NCBI RefSeq assembly: GCF_963675165.1
Contig: NC_087380.1
Coordinates: 3,711,803 to 3,775,802, forward strand
Source: Halichondria panicea
Lineage: Eukaryota; Porifera; Demospongiae; Suberitida; Halichondriidae
DNA length: 64,000 nt
Direction: 5' to 3'
How positions within the stretch are numbered: the stretch's first letter is position 1; each line of letters opens with the position of its first letter. A program made the translations under genes and the position numbers. Shown piece after piece: positions 35,785 through 47,535 of the stretch. Under the pieces are notes generated by a model, which was not told where the DNA came from, searched no databases, and worked only from the letters and a program-made list of their open reading frames with translations.

Positions 35785-36211
35785 TCACAAAGAAACACTA
35801 ATGACCATTGTGGAGCATTTACTGCAGGTGAAAGAACATAGAATTATTGTAGGGGTCAGAGTGGGTTGTGTTGCGATTTGAGGGAGCAAAAGGGTTGAAG
35901 ACTCTGACGTCCATCTGGGTTCTCTCACGTCTGCCTCCCCAGAGACCACTGGCAGCAACATCAAGCCTAGCACCTATGGTGGTATTTGCGCTTCTCCCGG
36001 ACATGGTCTCTGTGGTGGTCTCCTGAAGCTCTGGTTCGATTTGCACATCATTGCATACTTCAGTTAAGAGTCTCGCTGTTAAATCTCTTATTTCATTGTG
36101 ACGCAGGGAAGGAAACCCACCGCGTGGGCAAGAGAGTATATGATCCACAACAAACGCGGCGCCACAGGCACAGTGTGTGTGAGGATCTTGATAGGTGTAG
36201 CGTAGGGCCAT
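35785..36211 (-). pseudogene. Retroelement C-terminal domain relic
   Basis: The minus strand reads MALRYTYQDPHTHCACGAAF, DHILSCPRGGFPSLRHNEIR, DLTARLLTEVCNDVQIEPEL, SANTTIGARLDVAASGLWGG and MDVRVFNPFAPSNR. This is the conserved cysteine-bearing tail found after reverse transcriptases in a group of cnidarian/sponge retroelements (from memory). The C-terminal end is truncated. It lies upstream of the gag-like relic on the same strand, so they are parts of different insertions. Confidence 0.6.
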
Positions 36212-36576
36212 GGCATCAACAAAGGCACCCTTGTGGAGACAGAAGCCATATTCCTTGATTGGCAGTGAGGTCAGCTAGCTTGAGGCACCTGTCACCGAGC
36301 GGATCCTTCTATAGGTAGGATAGCTATACCAGGTAGCTTATCACAAAAAAATCAACAACAACACACAAAATACAGGCATACAGAGTTCTAGTTCCACACG
36401 AGGTCTCTCACAAAACTCATCATAAAAACTAAGCTGGCATTACGTTTAAACGTAAGGTAAATATATCTATCTAACAAATACATCTATCAAAACGATCAAC
36501 ACACACACACACAGTGTTCCAGTCTCTTACATACCTTCTCCAGCGTAAAACTAGGAAAAGTAGTTTGACGCAGAAT

Positions 36577-37210
36577 TTACTCTCGACCAGGCATCAGCAT
36601 TTCCATTGGCTTAATCCTCCATCGGGGAAACCAGCGTCGATATAAGATACCCTTCTTTCTGAAGAAACCACAATTCGACGTGGCTGTCCTTACATCCTCC
36701 AGGGTCTTATCTTTCTCTTTCAGCTCTTGGGCGGACATCTCAAGACAGTGTTTCTCTTCACTCCCGTCCTTTTGTCGGTACTCTCGACGTTGAGTTTGCT
36801 CCTCACTCCGAGTGTACTTGACATCCTCTTGGGTTTCCACACTCCCCTTCTCGTCCGAGGCTTCTAGTTCCTCCTGAGCTGCTCTGACTTCCGCCTGTCC
36901 ATGGCCAACTAACTTGGTTGCCACCAGCATCGGCAGTGCTGGCATATCTGTACCCTTTAGCATAGACATTGGCAGGGTCTTCGAAACCGCTGCTTCTACT
37001 TCATGAGTTCGACACTCGGGCTAGTGGGTATACTACCGTGTCCCCGTGGGCACAGCAGATGGCAATAGAGTCACCTTCGATCACTTTGTTCGCTGGCACT
37101 AGGTCCTGTCTGACCATCGTCTTCGTGCAGCCAGTATCCAAACACACATCGGATACTGTTCGCCCTTTAATCCTTCCTTCCTGGAAAACATTATGTCCGC
37201 TAACTTAAAG
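36577..37210 (-). pseudogene. Retropepsin region of an LTR-type retroelement
   Basis: The minus strand reads GRTVSDVCLDTGCTKTMVRQ (aspartic protease motif as DTGC), DSIAICCAHGDTVVYPLARV, then after a frame change AAVSKTLPMSMLKGTDMPAL and a long charged Glu/Lys linker. The layout fits the protease and the start of the linker before reverse transcriptase in Gypsy-like pol. Frameshifted and truncated. No LTR seen. Confidence 0.6.
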
Positions 37211-37214
37211 GAGT

Positions 37215-37970
37215 ACATGCATCAATGGCAGTTTTGTTTAAAAATTAAAAATGTTAGTACATAATTTCAGCTCACAACAAAAGTACCAAAAAATTACATT
37301 GATTGTGGTGTAGTGAATACTCAGAAATATTATGTTGTTAAGAAACTCATAAGTGACAATTTTCTATAACAGACCCTGTCTAACAAGTGGTAGTTAATTT
37401 TGCTATAATATCATAGCAAAGACCCACATGTGAAGCTTTGTCCAGCTGCAGTCATTCCTGAGTGGGCTTATTTTAGGAAACTTTACACTTTAAATTTTTT
37501 AACTCTCCGCCTCCCTGGATTAAACGTATACTGGGGACCCACACTTTACTTTGTTGCGCAAACGAAGGATCCATACTTTACTTTGTTGGCCAACAAAAGG
37601 CCCACGTGTGATACCTTAGTTAAAAAGGCCCTGTAGTATAGGAAACTGAAGACCCATAGTCATTATACACAGGAAATTAATCATGTAAGTATCACAATCC
37701 AACATTACAATGGACACATAGCTGAATCCTAACCTTAAAGCCATACGTATAACGGGGTGTAACAATACTAAGATATGAACTTAATTAAGCAATGTTGCAG
37801 GTAGCCGATAAATAGCACTTAAGCAGTATCAGTTTCAGGTAGCAGTGATGCTACTTTCCGATAAATAGCTTGCTGGTTATCTTGAGACGGCACAATAGAT
37901 ACTATATTCCTCCTCAGAGTAACGGCTGTGTACCATATTAGTTCTGTATAATTATATAGGGATGCAAAAT
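37215..37970. other. Stretch without a recognised gene
   Basis: Contains a repeated TTTACTTTGTTG(C/G)C motif (37547 and 37573) and weak similarity between 37800-37830 and 37835-37870 (GATAAATAGC, GGTAGC). No supported gene. Confidence 0.4.
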
Positions 37971-37973
37971 AAA

Positions 37974-39001
37974 TTAATAGCAAGGTATACTAAAAATACC
38001 ATACGTACTTTTCTCATTCCCACTAGTAATATCTAGCACCGTAGACCCAGCCACACACAAGTGAGAAATGAGATATTCATAAAGACAGGTTGAGTCGCCA
38101 TCTACAAAGTTTAGTCTGTGGTCATTGGGTGGATAGTCTAGTATCTCCTTGGCTGAAGCGTCTACTGCCGGTGTGAAAAAAGCAACAACTACAGCCTCCA
38201 CGCAGGGGGGTAAGGTATGTAGTGGTGCTTACAAAATTAAATAATTGTACTGTATGTACGTACCTTTTGCTATGCTGGTGTCAGCAAAAAATAGCACTTC
38301 AGCTGTCCCAAAAGCACGCCTCCATATGTTCAGTGTTGTCTGTTGGGCGTCAACAGGACGTGGCAACTACATACATGTAACAACCTAAAAAGGCATTGAT
38401 CTCTTTTATGGTGTATGCGACACTCCATATTCTCACTATTTGACGTGATAACCAGCTGGGACCCTTGAAAAGTTTCTGATTACATTTCCCGAAATTTCAG
38501 TACTTTCTGTTACCAAATCATTCACTGAGGCACCATTGACGATAATACTGGAAGCTGATGGCAAAAATTTTCGGAATTATTTTTTGAATGTCAATGCCAA
38601 GAAATCGATTCAGCTGGTCGTCAGTGGAAAAAGCGGGAAATTTATCAACAGCTTGATCCCATGACTCAACATTTTTCAAATGCTGTTTTCAGAGCTACTT
38701 TCTGCTTCAATTGACTAACAGCAGTCTGCAGCTTGGTCAGAGAACATTTTGCAAATGCTGTTTTCAGAGTTACTTTCTGCTTCAATTGACTAACAGCAGT
38801 CTGCAGCTTGGTCAGAGAGGTTTCTCCAGCTATCACTTTTTGCAGTAGCAAACACTGATCGCTAATTGGCAGAGTTTGAATAAGTGCCAAGTAGTTCTGC
38901 TTAAATTCGGGCTTCTGTAATAGTGTCGACATTCTTAGCTTTTGTGCCTTTAGCTTTGACTGCTCTAACAGGTCCATTACCTGAACTACCAGGTCCCACA
39001 C
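37974..39001 (-). pseudogene. Repeat-encoded protein with methyltransferase-like tail
   Basis: The first block (39001-38666) reads MWDLVVQVMDLLEQSKLKAQ, LLQKPEFKQNYLALIQTLP and SLTKLQTAVSQLKQK twice. The middle (38660-38280) decays through SWDQAVDKFPAFSTDDQLNR and AQQTTLNIWRRAFGTAEVLF. The last block (38201-37974) reads AKEILDYPPNDHRLNFVDGD and VAGSTVLDITSGNE, which resembles the SAM-binding strand of DNA-methyltransferase-like proteins (consensus D-x-x-x-G-x-G is not preserved). Stops and frame changes are frequent. The methyltransferase assignment is tentative. Confidence 0.45.
38671..38820. repeat. 75-bp tandem duplication in coding sequence
   Basis: Two near-identical copies with period 75 bp (both contain CTTCAATTGACTAACAGCAG), in frame, duplicating 25 residues (LTKLQTAVSQLKQKV.. 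twice). Their near identity shows the duplication is recent. Confidence 0.9.
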
Positions 39002-39116
39002 TTGCTTACGTAAGCTGGCTTGAGAGAATACATTATCCTTATGTGTGTGGGATATATCCTGTAAGGTATATGTAACTTATTATCTACTCATTTCCTATGT
39101 TCTTATGGTTTCAAAA

Positions 39117-39512
39117 TAGAGTAAAGTCGCCGAACTCCGTCAGATATCAAAGTGCGTCAGGTAAAAGGGCGTGTAGTGCACGAACAAAACAAGATAGATT
39201 CAAACTAATTACACACACTAACAGATGGCCATGGGACTACTATCCAGCGAAAACTTGGATAGGCCAAGTCGCTTCCCGTCCGAGCAGTGATCACTTGAAA
39301 AAACTACCAAATAATTCGATTTGCGCCAGAACGTACTGATCCCCGTTTCTGCCAAACTACACAGCTAGAGCTAACTGACCTGAGTACAATCTAGATAGAG
39401 TGCAGTACAGAGTGGAGCAATTTCCAGAATCAGGCAACCCCTGCAAAGCGGAGCTACACTTGTTCTTTGTGAGGGTTGTAAAGTGCTGAGTCAGCAATAC
39501 TCCGGTTATAAG
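39117..39512 (+). repeat. Left arm of a ~395-bp inverted repeat pair
   Basis: Matches 48053-48452 in reverse complement with only scattered differences. Shared blocks include GTCGCCGAACTCCGTCAGA, ACTAACAGATGGCCATGGGA and GTAAAGTGCTGAGTCAGCAA. The outer edges are TAGAGTAA(A)G on both sides. No clear longer target duplication. Confidence 0.9.
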
Positions 39513-39801
39513 CCTCAACCCACACACTCCTGTGCGTTAATTTTTATTATTGCACAAAACCATAACAAAATTAATATTCAGCAAAAGTTAAACTGTATCT
39601 ATAGAAGCTGTCCAGACTTCAAAACTATGCAGCAACTGAGGTTCATCCTGTAAAATCATAAAACAATAAAGCTGAGTTAAGGTGTGTGTATAAATTTATC
39701 TTTCCGATGGCACTTCCACATTTCTTTTTACTTCTAGTCACGCGTTGCAAGTCAACAGTCGATTTCACCTCTGTTAAGGAGGGAATGTAAATCAGATATG
39801 T

Positions 39802-42533
39802 TTAAAAAATACTTTCTTTTTGTTTTGTTTCTATGGCCGGACGCTCTGAGGTAGCCTGGACATCTTGGGGGCTACTGGACTCTGTATAATACGCATGGAT
39901 ACAAGTGTGTGTGTGTGGGTGAATAAATTCATTCTTACTGTTCCGCGTTTTTTTCTACATGTACGTTTCAAATGGACAGGCACCTTCACCTCTGTTAAGG
40001 AGGGGATGTAAAAACAGGTATGTCCGAAAATAAACTCTTACCTGTTTCTGTGGCCGGACGTTCTGAGGTACATGTAGCCTGGACATCTTTGGGGCTACTG
40101 GACTCTGATACTTTTGATTCTGTATAATACGCATTGTGTGGGTGGGTGAAGAAATTCATTCTTACTGACGACGACAGTTCCATGTTTCTTTCTACATGTA
40201 CGTTTCAAGTGGACAGGCACCTTCACCTCTGTTAAGGAGGGGATGTAAAAACAGGTATGTCCGAAAATAAACTCTTACCTGTTTCTGTGGCCGGACGTTG
40301 TGAGGTACATGTAGCCTGGACATCTTGGGGGCTACTGGACTCTGATACTTTTGATTCTGTATAATACATATGGATACAAGTGTGTGTGTGTGTGTGGGTG
40401 GGTGAATAAATTCATTCTTACTGACGGCAGTCCCAAGGTTATTTTCAGCTTGAGTCTTAAACCTTGAGCCGGACTCTCTGTCTCTAAAGTAGGTGAACAT
40501 GTTGGGTTGCACATTAATTACAGTGTATATTGGTGTAAATTTCACTCACTTGGGTATGACACGAGAGGTTTCGTTTCAGTCGCCTTTTGCTCACCTGAAG
40601 GATAATGGGGGCATTATTACAAGAATATAACAATTTCTATACATATATATATATACACACGATGTAATGTAAGGTACCACGGTTTATGGTCATACTTTAT
40701 ACATGGACATGTACAACGTCATGCTTCTGAATCAGTTGCACACAAACATTATTTACACATACATACAATTCACTTACAACTGGGACATATCCATACAGTG
40801 GCCTCAAACTCGAACACATCATTTGGCACATCAACACAGCCAGGGTGAAACCACTCCAGACAAACATCACAGCTAGCCATTGGTTTAACCTCCGGACCTC
40901 GACACACACAATATAATTATGTCAAAACAAACCGACTTTATCACTCTTCGTCTGCTTTCCAACGCTTTTCTCGGAACTTTAGGAAAAGAAAATATTTCTT
41001 CCTTCTCAAAACATTCTAAAAGATGCGCTCGCATTTTGTCCTGTACCACCTTTTGGGTAAATGGATCTATGTCACAGCACAAATCATATGCCATTGATAT
41101 GGCAAAGAGGCCACAGTCAGCTCTACCAACTTGTGGGGTAACCCCAATCACATTAATAGTGATACTTGAGTACATGCTGTTTAGTGACCTGGTGGTACAA
41201 CAAGCTACCGTGCCGCCCTCATAAGGGATGGTATACATTGAGTCGAAAAGTTCAACTTCATTTCCAACACTGAATTTATTGGACAAACACGCCCAGTGTC
41301 CTGGTGCGATGAAAATGACTTGAACAAAATCTTGAGGAATTGAATTCCACTTATGCTTAGTGGCCAAATAGTGGGTGTCTTGTAGGCCATTTTGAAGTGG
41401 AAATTTTTTGCAGAAAAGGGTATTTGCTGCCGAGATGTGGTTAGCAGTCAATAGTCTACCATTACTCAGAATTTCTCTCTCAGCCATTGACAATCGCAGC
41501 TTGTGGACCCAGTTAGTAAATCTAGAAGTTATGATCATCTCTGAGTTATATACGCAAACTATACAAGTACTTTATAGCTAGAGCTATAATAATTATGTAG
41601 ATATAGCATGAGAATCCTCGTGTAATATATACAGGCACAAGCCTGAGGGCGAGTTGCCTGCATGTTGCACACAACACGAGGATTCTCATGCTATATGTGT
41701 TTCATATTACGACGTTATGCCTCGAGGCACTACCATGTATATAACACGGAAGGGACTGTATGATTTTTATTACACCCTTGTTACCATGACAATGTGATAT
41801 AAAGGATTCTAATCACCTACACATGTACTTGCATTTTGTTTCTACTATTTCCATAATTAATTTAGCCAATTTCTTATAATGGGATGTACACGTATTTACA
41901 AGGGATGAATATTATCATACCTTTAGCTTTGCTTCTTACTTGAGAACATGAATTGTCGTCGACAGATATCTTAACCTCTGTTAAGGAGGGAATGTAAAAT
42001 CATGATGTAATGTCGAAAATAAACTCTCACCTGTTTCTGTGGCCGGACGCTCCGATGAAGCTTGGAAATCTTGTGGGCTAGTGGGCAATTCTGACTCTGC
42101 AACAGGCATGGTTAGTACAACGAGTGTGTGTGTGGGTGTATAAATTCATCCTTACTGACAGTAGTCTCAAAACGCAAGTTGACAGGCGTCTCTACCTCTG
42201 TTAAAGAGGGAATGTAAAATCATGGTGTAATGTCTAAAATAAACTCTTACCCATTTCTGTGGACGGACGCTCCGATGAAGCTTGGAAATCTTGTGGGCTA
42301 GTGGGCAGTTCTGACTCTACAACAGGCATGGTTAGCACGAGTGTGTGTGTGGGTGTATAAATTCATCCTTACTGACAGTAGTCTCAAAACGCAAGTTGAC
42401 AGGCATCTCTACCTCTGTTAAAGAGGGAATGTAAAATCATGGTGTAATGTCCAAAATAAACTCTTACCCGTTTCTGTGGACGGACGCTCCGATGAAGCTT
42501 GGAAATCTTGGAGGCTAGTGGGCAGTTTTGACT
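39802..42533 (-). CDS. Ulp1-type cysteine protease with PHD finger and exon arrays
   Basis: The main exon (41538-40778) encodes a C48/Ulp1 protease domain: GHWACLSN with catalytic His81, LFDSMY with Asp99, TPQVGRADCG with the oxyanion Gln136 and nucleophile Cys142. A PHD finger follows (CVCRGPEVKP..CDVCLEWFHPGC..WICPS), completed to CPSC by the next exon (40594-40550). Protease and PHD are out of frame by one TG unit in a TGTGTGTG run at about 40905, so the copy may be broken. Small exons surround it with matching phases: upstream 42468-42533, 42373-42414, 42251-42316, 42156-42197, 42031-42096 and 41940-41977; downstream 40422-40481, 40279-40356, 40166-40228, 40042-40119 and last 39802-39881 with stop. 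The start codon upstream of 42533 was not identified. Ulp1 enzymes remove SUMO and PHD fingers read histone tails (family knowledge). Confidence 0.7.
39802..42533 (-). repeat. Alternating A/B exon array around the Ulp1 exon
   Basis: Type A exons encode E-V-(K/E)-(V/T/M)-P-V-(H/N)-L-(K/R) peptides; type B exons encode SSSPKDVQATCTSERPATET or LPTSPQDFQASSERPATET variants. Nearly all begin with 2 nt and end with 1 nt of a codon (phase 1-1), so they can be added or lost without shifting the frame. The surrounding intron pieces are duplicated too (GATGTAAAA.., GGTGTATAAATTCAT..), giving units of about 200 bp: three A/B pairs upstream and about three downstream of the protease exon. The last downstream A copy (about 39943-39991) has lost its phase. 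Confidence 0.75.
41605..41693. repeat. Small perfect-arm hairpin
   Basis: TAGCATGAGAATCCTCGTGT and its exact complement are separated by about 45 bp, in the gap upstream of the Ulp1 exon. Probably a tiny MITE. Confidence 0.8.
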
Positions 42534-42808
42534 CTGGACATGGTTGATACAACAAGCGTGTACATGTACATGTATGTTTAAGTTGAAACCCTGAATATCA
42601 CCCAAGTTGTCTGGACATAATTATATGTGCGTGTGCATGGGAAACGACATTATCACTATACAAGTACTTACTGTACATGTACACGAGATCATACCCAATG
42701 TAGACTTATAATCTATAAATGCATATTGTTGTTAATTGTGTTGTATTTGCAGATCATAATATACAGTACTTGTAGGTACACTGTAAACATGTACAGCTAG
42801 TGCACTAT

Positions 42809-45451
42809 CAGGGTGTCATACAGGATTTTGAAATAGGGGGGGGAAATCTGCGTGGCGGCGCTCGAGTACGGCACGCAGGGGGGTCCGGGGGCATGCTCCC
42901 CTAGAAATTGTTTGTGCTCTTGAGGTGAATTCTGGTGGGATTTTGGGGGTTTTAAATGGGTGTCAAAATGTGGTTTGTGGGTTTGTATTTTTCTATGTGC
43001 ATAAGTCAACAAAACATGCCATGTGCTCTTAAAAGTATACTCTTAAAGCTTAGACTTTGACCAAGACATGGATATTAGGAACTATTTATCTAATTCTCGT
43101 AAGAGATCACATAAAGAAGTTGCAAGTGACAGTGACAGTGACAGTGACAGTACTAGTGATAATGAAAGTGTAATGCCTGATCCCCGGTGTACCCAGCCTG
43201 CTCAGCTAGTACAATCGAAATCTGATAAGAAAAAGGCCTATAAGTCTAAGTTAACATACCGGCAACAATGGAAACTAAAATATTCCTGGATAGACTGCGC
43301 TAACGCAGAAATGGGTATGTTCTGTGTTATTTGTAAAAAGTATGGCAAACCACCTGGTAATGCCCGTGGAGCATGGACAACACGAGGAATTACAGATTGG
43401 AACCATGCGACTGAAATGCTTAAGCTGCACAATGATTCCAAATGGCACAAAGATGCAGCCATAACAGCCCAGATGGCACAACAGTCAGATCTAAGTGTAT
43501 TAGAGCTCCAAAATGCTGCGAGTGCCAGAGACACAAAGGAAAGAAAGAAGAAAAATCAAGCAATTATATTGAAACTTCTTTGTTCTATTTACTTTTTGAT
43601 TAAACATCGTATCCCCCACACCACTACTTTTAATGATTTGTTAGCTCTTCAAGTTGCAAATGGTGATGAACAACTAGCACATCACCTTGAACAATCCCCT
43701 GGAAATGCAATGTATACATCTAAGTTTTCGCTGACATCGCTAATAGAGGCCATTGCTACGTGGTTACGCCGAAAACTGTTGAAAAGTTTGAGAGAGAGCC
43801 CTTTTTTCTCTATTTTAGCAGATGAATGTGAAGACATCAGCACTCAAGAAGAGCTTTCGATTTGCTGCCGATGGATTGTAGACGGTCAAGCAGAGGAGCA
43901 CTTCATATCAGTCTTGCACGTTCTTGCTTGTGACGCTGAAACCATCACTGAGGCAATCGAGTCTTTCATTGCTTCAAGTGATCTTCAGTACCGAAAATTG
44001 GTTGGACAGGGTTATGATGGAGCTGCTGTATTTTCAGGATGCAGAAGTGGAGTACAAGTAAGAATGCGCACTCATGCTGCTCATGCTGTGCACGTTCACT
44101 GTGCATGCCATAGGCTACAGCTTGCAAGCATACAAGCAGCTAAGACTGTTCCAGAAATACAAAAAGTCTTTGGCATGATGGGTAACATATGGAAGTTGTT
44201 CTATTATTCCCCAAAGAAAATGCAAGCACTGAAAGAAGTACAAGCTGTTCTTGGATTGCCGGAATTGAAGGTGGTGAAACCAAGTGATACCCGTTGGCTT
44301 TCACACGAGCGATGTATGCGAGCAATTCGCAAAGAGCTGCCTGCTCTTATAACTACACTGCAACAGCTGTATGAGACAACAGGTGATGCGGAAGCTTTTG
44401 GCTTAAGTACACTTCTCTCTTGTTTTACTGGAGTAGCCAGTATCTGCTTTCTTTCCTACGTCCTTGACACTCTGGCAAAAATGATGTTGCCATGCAAAGG
44501 AAGGTGACTGACTTTAGCAAGTTAAAAATCATGTTGCAATTCACACGTGACGAGCTAAAGTCATTAAAGAGTGACACAGCTGATTGGTGTTGCATAACTA
44601 CATCTATGTTAGCTTCGCTGGAGACAGAGTATGGAATCGACATTGGAAGACACAGAACTGCATCTCCTCGATCAAAATTTGCAAAGATTAGCAGCATTGA
44701 AGAATACCTGTCACTCATTGGAATTCCTTACATTGACACTCTGCTAGGAAATATTGAGAGTCGGTTCTCAGATGGTGTGGTTAAATTGCTGGTTGCTACA
44801 TCTATTTTCAATCCTTCTCAACTACCAGCAGAAGGATTTTTATCTTCCTATGGTCTGCAAGAAATTAAGGAACTAGCTGACTTCTATGGCAATGCCGCTT
44901 CTGTAGAACATTGTGGTGAAACATATACATCACCACCCCTACTCGATCGAGAAGAACTGGTTTCTGAATGGAAATTTTTTAGGCGAGCTCTATGCAAAGA
45001 GAAAGAACTATTTGTACGTACTAATCAGACAACTCCTAGTATACAAGAGTTGTTGACATCAATGCAAGCATGTGACGCATACAAGGGTATCTTCCCAGAA
45101 ACCTTCAAGCTATTGTTATCATTTTGTCAATACCAGTTGGCACAGCAACAGTGGAGAGATCTTTTAGTCAGATGAAAATGATCAAGACGCGGTTGAGGAA
45201 CCGGTTGTCTGATATGAATTTGTGTCGATTAATGTTGATAGCTGTGGAGGGGCCAGAACAGAGCAGTGTGCCATTTGAAGAGATACTAGATGTTTTTAAA
45301 GAAAAAAACAGACGTATTGAACTTTAGTTATTTCTGTCCATTTTGCATATAATTATACATTTTCTCTGGTTAACTGGATGAAAAAAAGGGGGGGAGAAAT
45401 TTGAGCTAGGGGGGGGGGATATCCCCCCTTTCCCCCCTGTATGACACCCTG
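42809..45451 (+). mobile_element. hAT element inserted in the RING gene
   Basis: The ends CAGGGTGTCATACAGG and CCTGTATGACACCCTG are exact inverted repeats. ACTAT is duplicated at 42804-42808 and 45452-45456 (5 bp). It carries a transposase in plus orientation. Its right border falls inside the last exon of the minus-strand RING gene. A short derivative lies at 61656-62083. Confidence 0.88.
43068..45327 (+). pseudogene. hAT transposase (ZNF862-like), two frameshifts
   Basis: Three consecutive open frames, 43068-44507, 44492-45175 and 45124-45327, lie in three different phases. The first has an acidic (SD)n stretch, a TTF/BED-like zinc finger (FCVICKKYGKPPG..H..H), SPFFSILADECEDIS with the first catalytic Asp, and GYDGAAVFSG with the second; HVHCACHRLQLA follows. 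The second covers the insertion domain. The third holds the C-terminal dimerisation motif VPVGTATVERSFSQMK and TRLRNRLSD. Both breaks are short, so the element decayed recently. Confidence 0.88.
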
Positions 45452-45455
45452 ACTA

Positions 45456-47535
45456 TTAATGAGGTATCGGTCAATTCAAGATGAACTTTGCACTCAAAGC
45501 ATTTCTTCATCCTCTTGGAGCATTCTACAAAACAAATACATGTAATAGTGTTCCACGAATATTATGTTCTGTAATTTACAGCGGGTATATTATATTTTTA
45601 TTAGCTGTATTGTACCTCTGCAGAAAGAATGGCCACACGGTTTAATTGCAAAAACACGTCCTGGTTTTGAGTCATCACACATGAGGCACTGTATCGCAAA
45701 ACTTTTCACAGGTTTCTGGATATAAAAAAATGTATAATAATAAATTATAGAATGAATACATCATAATTCAGCTGACCTTGCAACCTTTGCACACATTCCA
45801 CAAAGAACGGAATGATTACATGGCTTGAAAGTAATAACACCACATACGAAACATTGCACTTGGGCAGACTTAGAGGCTATATATATAAAAAAGACAAAAT
45901 AATAGTGACAGTCATACGGTAAGTGTATATGTACATGTACACATGAAAATAAAATGACAGAACAAGTACACATGTACAAAATTGGCTTACGTTTAGTGAT
46001 TCCCTTTGGTGCTTGTTTTTTCCCCTGGTCAGATGTTTCATCACACTTCAAGCCTACACTAGCATGACTCGAGATAACTCGGTTAGCAATTGTGTACAAT
46101 GGCACAGTTTTTAGCTTTGGTGTAGGTAGATCAGCTACGTTACGCAGTGCTTTGGGAGGTTGTGGAACACAAAAGGTTGGAGAGGCCAGGAGACGTAAAT
46201 CAGATGAAGACATCATGTTATCATGTAGAAACAGCATACCGTTTGAAAGGTGTGAACGTCACATTAGGAACAACATTGTCTCTAGGTTTCCTAGCCCCAG
46301 GGAAACGAATTGCTGCTCGGTCTAGTGGGTATATGCCTGTAATCGCAAATCCTGTGGCAATATTAGAGGCAGTCATAGACTCTATCCATGCTTTCGAAAA
46401 TAGTCGAACAAAGTTGTATGTATTGATTACTTGACCTGGATGAGATACTAAGTAATCGTGGCACACTAGTTTCCAATTAAAGGCCCAAATACACCTTTTG
46501 TCTAATGGTTGACTCAAATGCGTTGTGTTTGGGGGTAGTGTGAATAGGATCACTTCATTCTCGGTAGCCAGTTTGATGGTATCTGTACAGTAGTGTGAAC
46601 TGTGGCCATCTAATAACAGCAAGAGTGGTCGGCTTGCAGGAGCGTATTGAAGAAATATCTTTCGGAACCATGAATTGAATTAAAACACTGTTCATCCAGC
46701 CTTTGTCCGATAAACCATACTCAGTTCCTGGTAGTTCTCCGATGGTCAAATCAGGAGACAGAGTTTTTCGTCTCCATGTTATGTATGGAGGTAGGCTCTG
46801 ACCTGCAGCACTGACACAAGCAGCAATTGATACTTGAGATTTGGAGCCACTCGACACACAATATGGGTTCTTTGATCCACAACAATTAACAGTTTTGATA
46901 GGTTTCGGATTCAAAGGAAAACCCGACTCATCCATATTATAGATAAGACCATGCAGGATAATCACAAAGGCCAGTTTCTTTCAACGTATGCTCCAAAATA
47001 TCAAAGTAATTGTCCATTGCAGCTGTTGATGAGGCACTTGCTCGAGCAAGGGATAGGGTAGATGGTGTTCGTAACGAAAGAACCTCATAATGCCGAGCAA
47101 TGAACCTGGTCCACCACCCCTTGTCACTGTTTTCTCGCGATCGACTTCTTTTTGTGTGAGCATGCGGGACACAATGTCAAATACTTCATGTCTCGTTTTT
47201 GCGTAGCCAATGTCTGCACACTGGCACAGGAATTCCTCTTCTTCACGAGTAAACAGTAACGTAGGTGCACCAGCCTTGGCACCTGGGAGCACATCTCCGT
47301 GGATGTGGTCATTTAACGTGCTACGTGGTATGCCATAAACGATAGATGCTGACATGCCCTGCAGATTGACAGGCTTCACGCATGCTGATCTCAGTCCAGT
47401 TACGATAGGTTGTTCTAGCAGTCGATTCGTTTGTTGGTGAGCGTGTATAGTAGACCTTGAAACTCGGTCCCTCAAAGGACTGTGGTGCTGCAAACTTGGG
47501 AGCATGTAGTTTCTGCATGTATACAAGAGGCACAT
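45456..47535 (-). pseudogene. Pogo transposase joined to RING zinc-finger exons
   Basis: Pogo part (47535-45991): SASIVYGIPRSTLNDHIHGD (HTH), YNMDESGFPLNPKPIKTV, LLLLDGHSSHY and NTTHLSQPLDKRCIWAFNW, covering all three acidic residues, but frame changes near 47000, 46660 and 46210 break it. The C-terminal pogo exon ends at 45991 in phase 1 and splices in phase to 45785-45876 (CFVCGVITFKPCNHSVLCGM), then 45616-45715 (CLMCDDSKPGRVF, KPCGHSFCR) and the exon starting at 45524 (ECSKRMKKCFECKVHLEL). Together the cysteines and histidines form a C3HC4 RING preceded by a RING-like CxxC/CxH cluster. The last exon is cut by the hAT insertion about one codon before its original TAG. Likely role if ever active: transposase with ubiquitin-ligase activity (inference). 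Confidence 0.75.

Noticed and set aside
39700-42560. Regularly spaced repeats that could suggest a CRISPR array
   Set aside because: Units are ~200 bp, alternate between two exon types, carry splice sites and lie in eukaryotic sequence.
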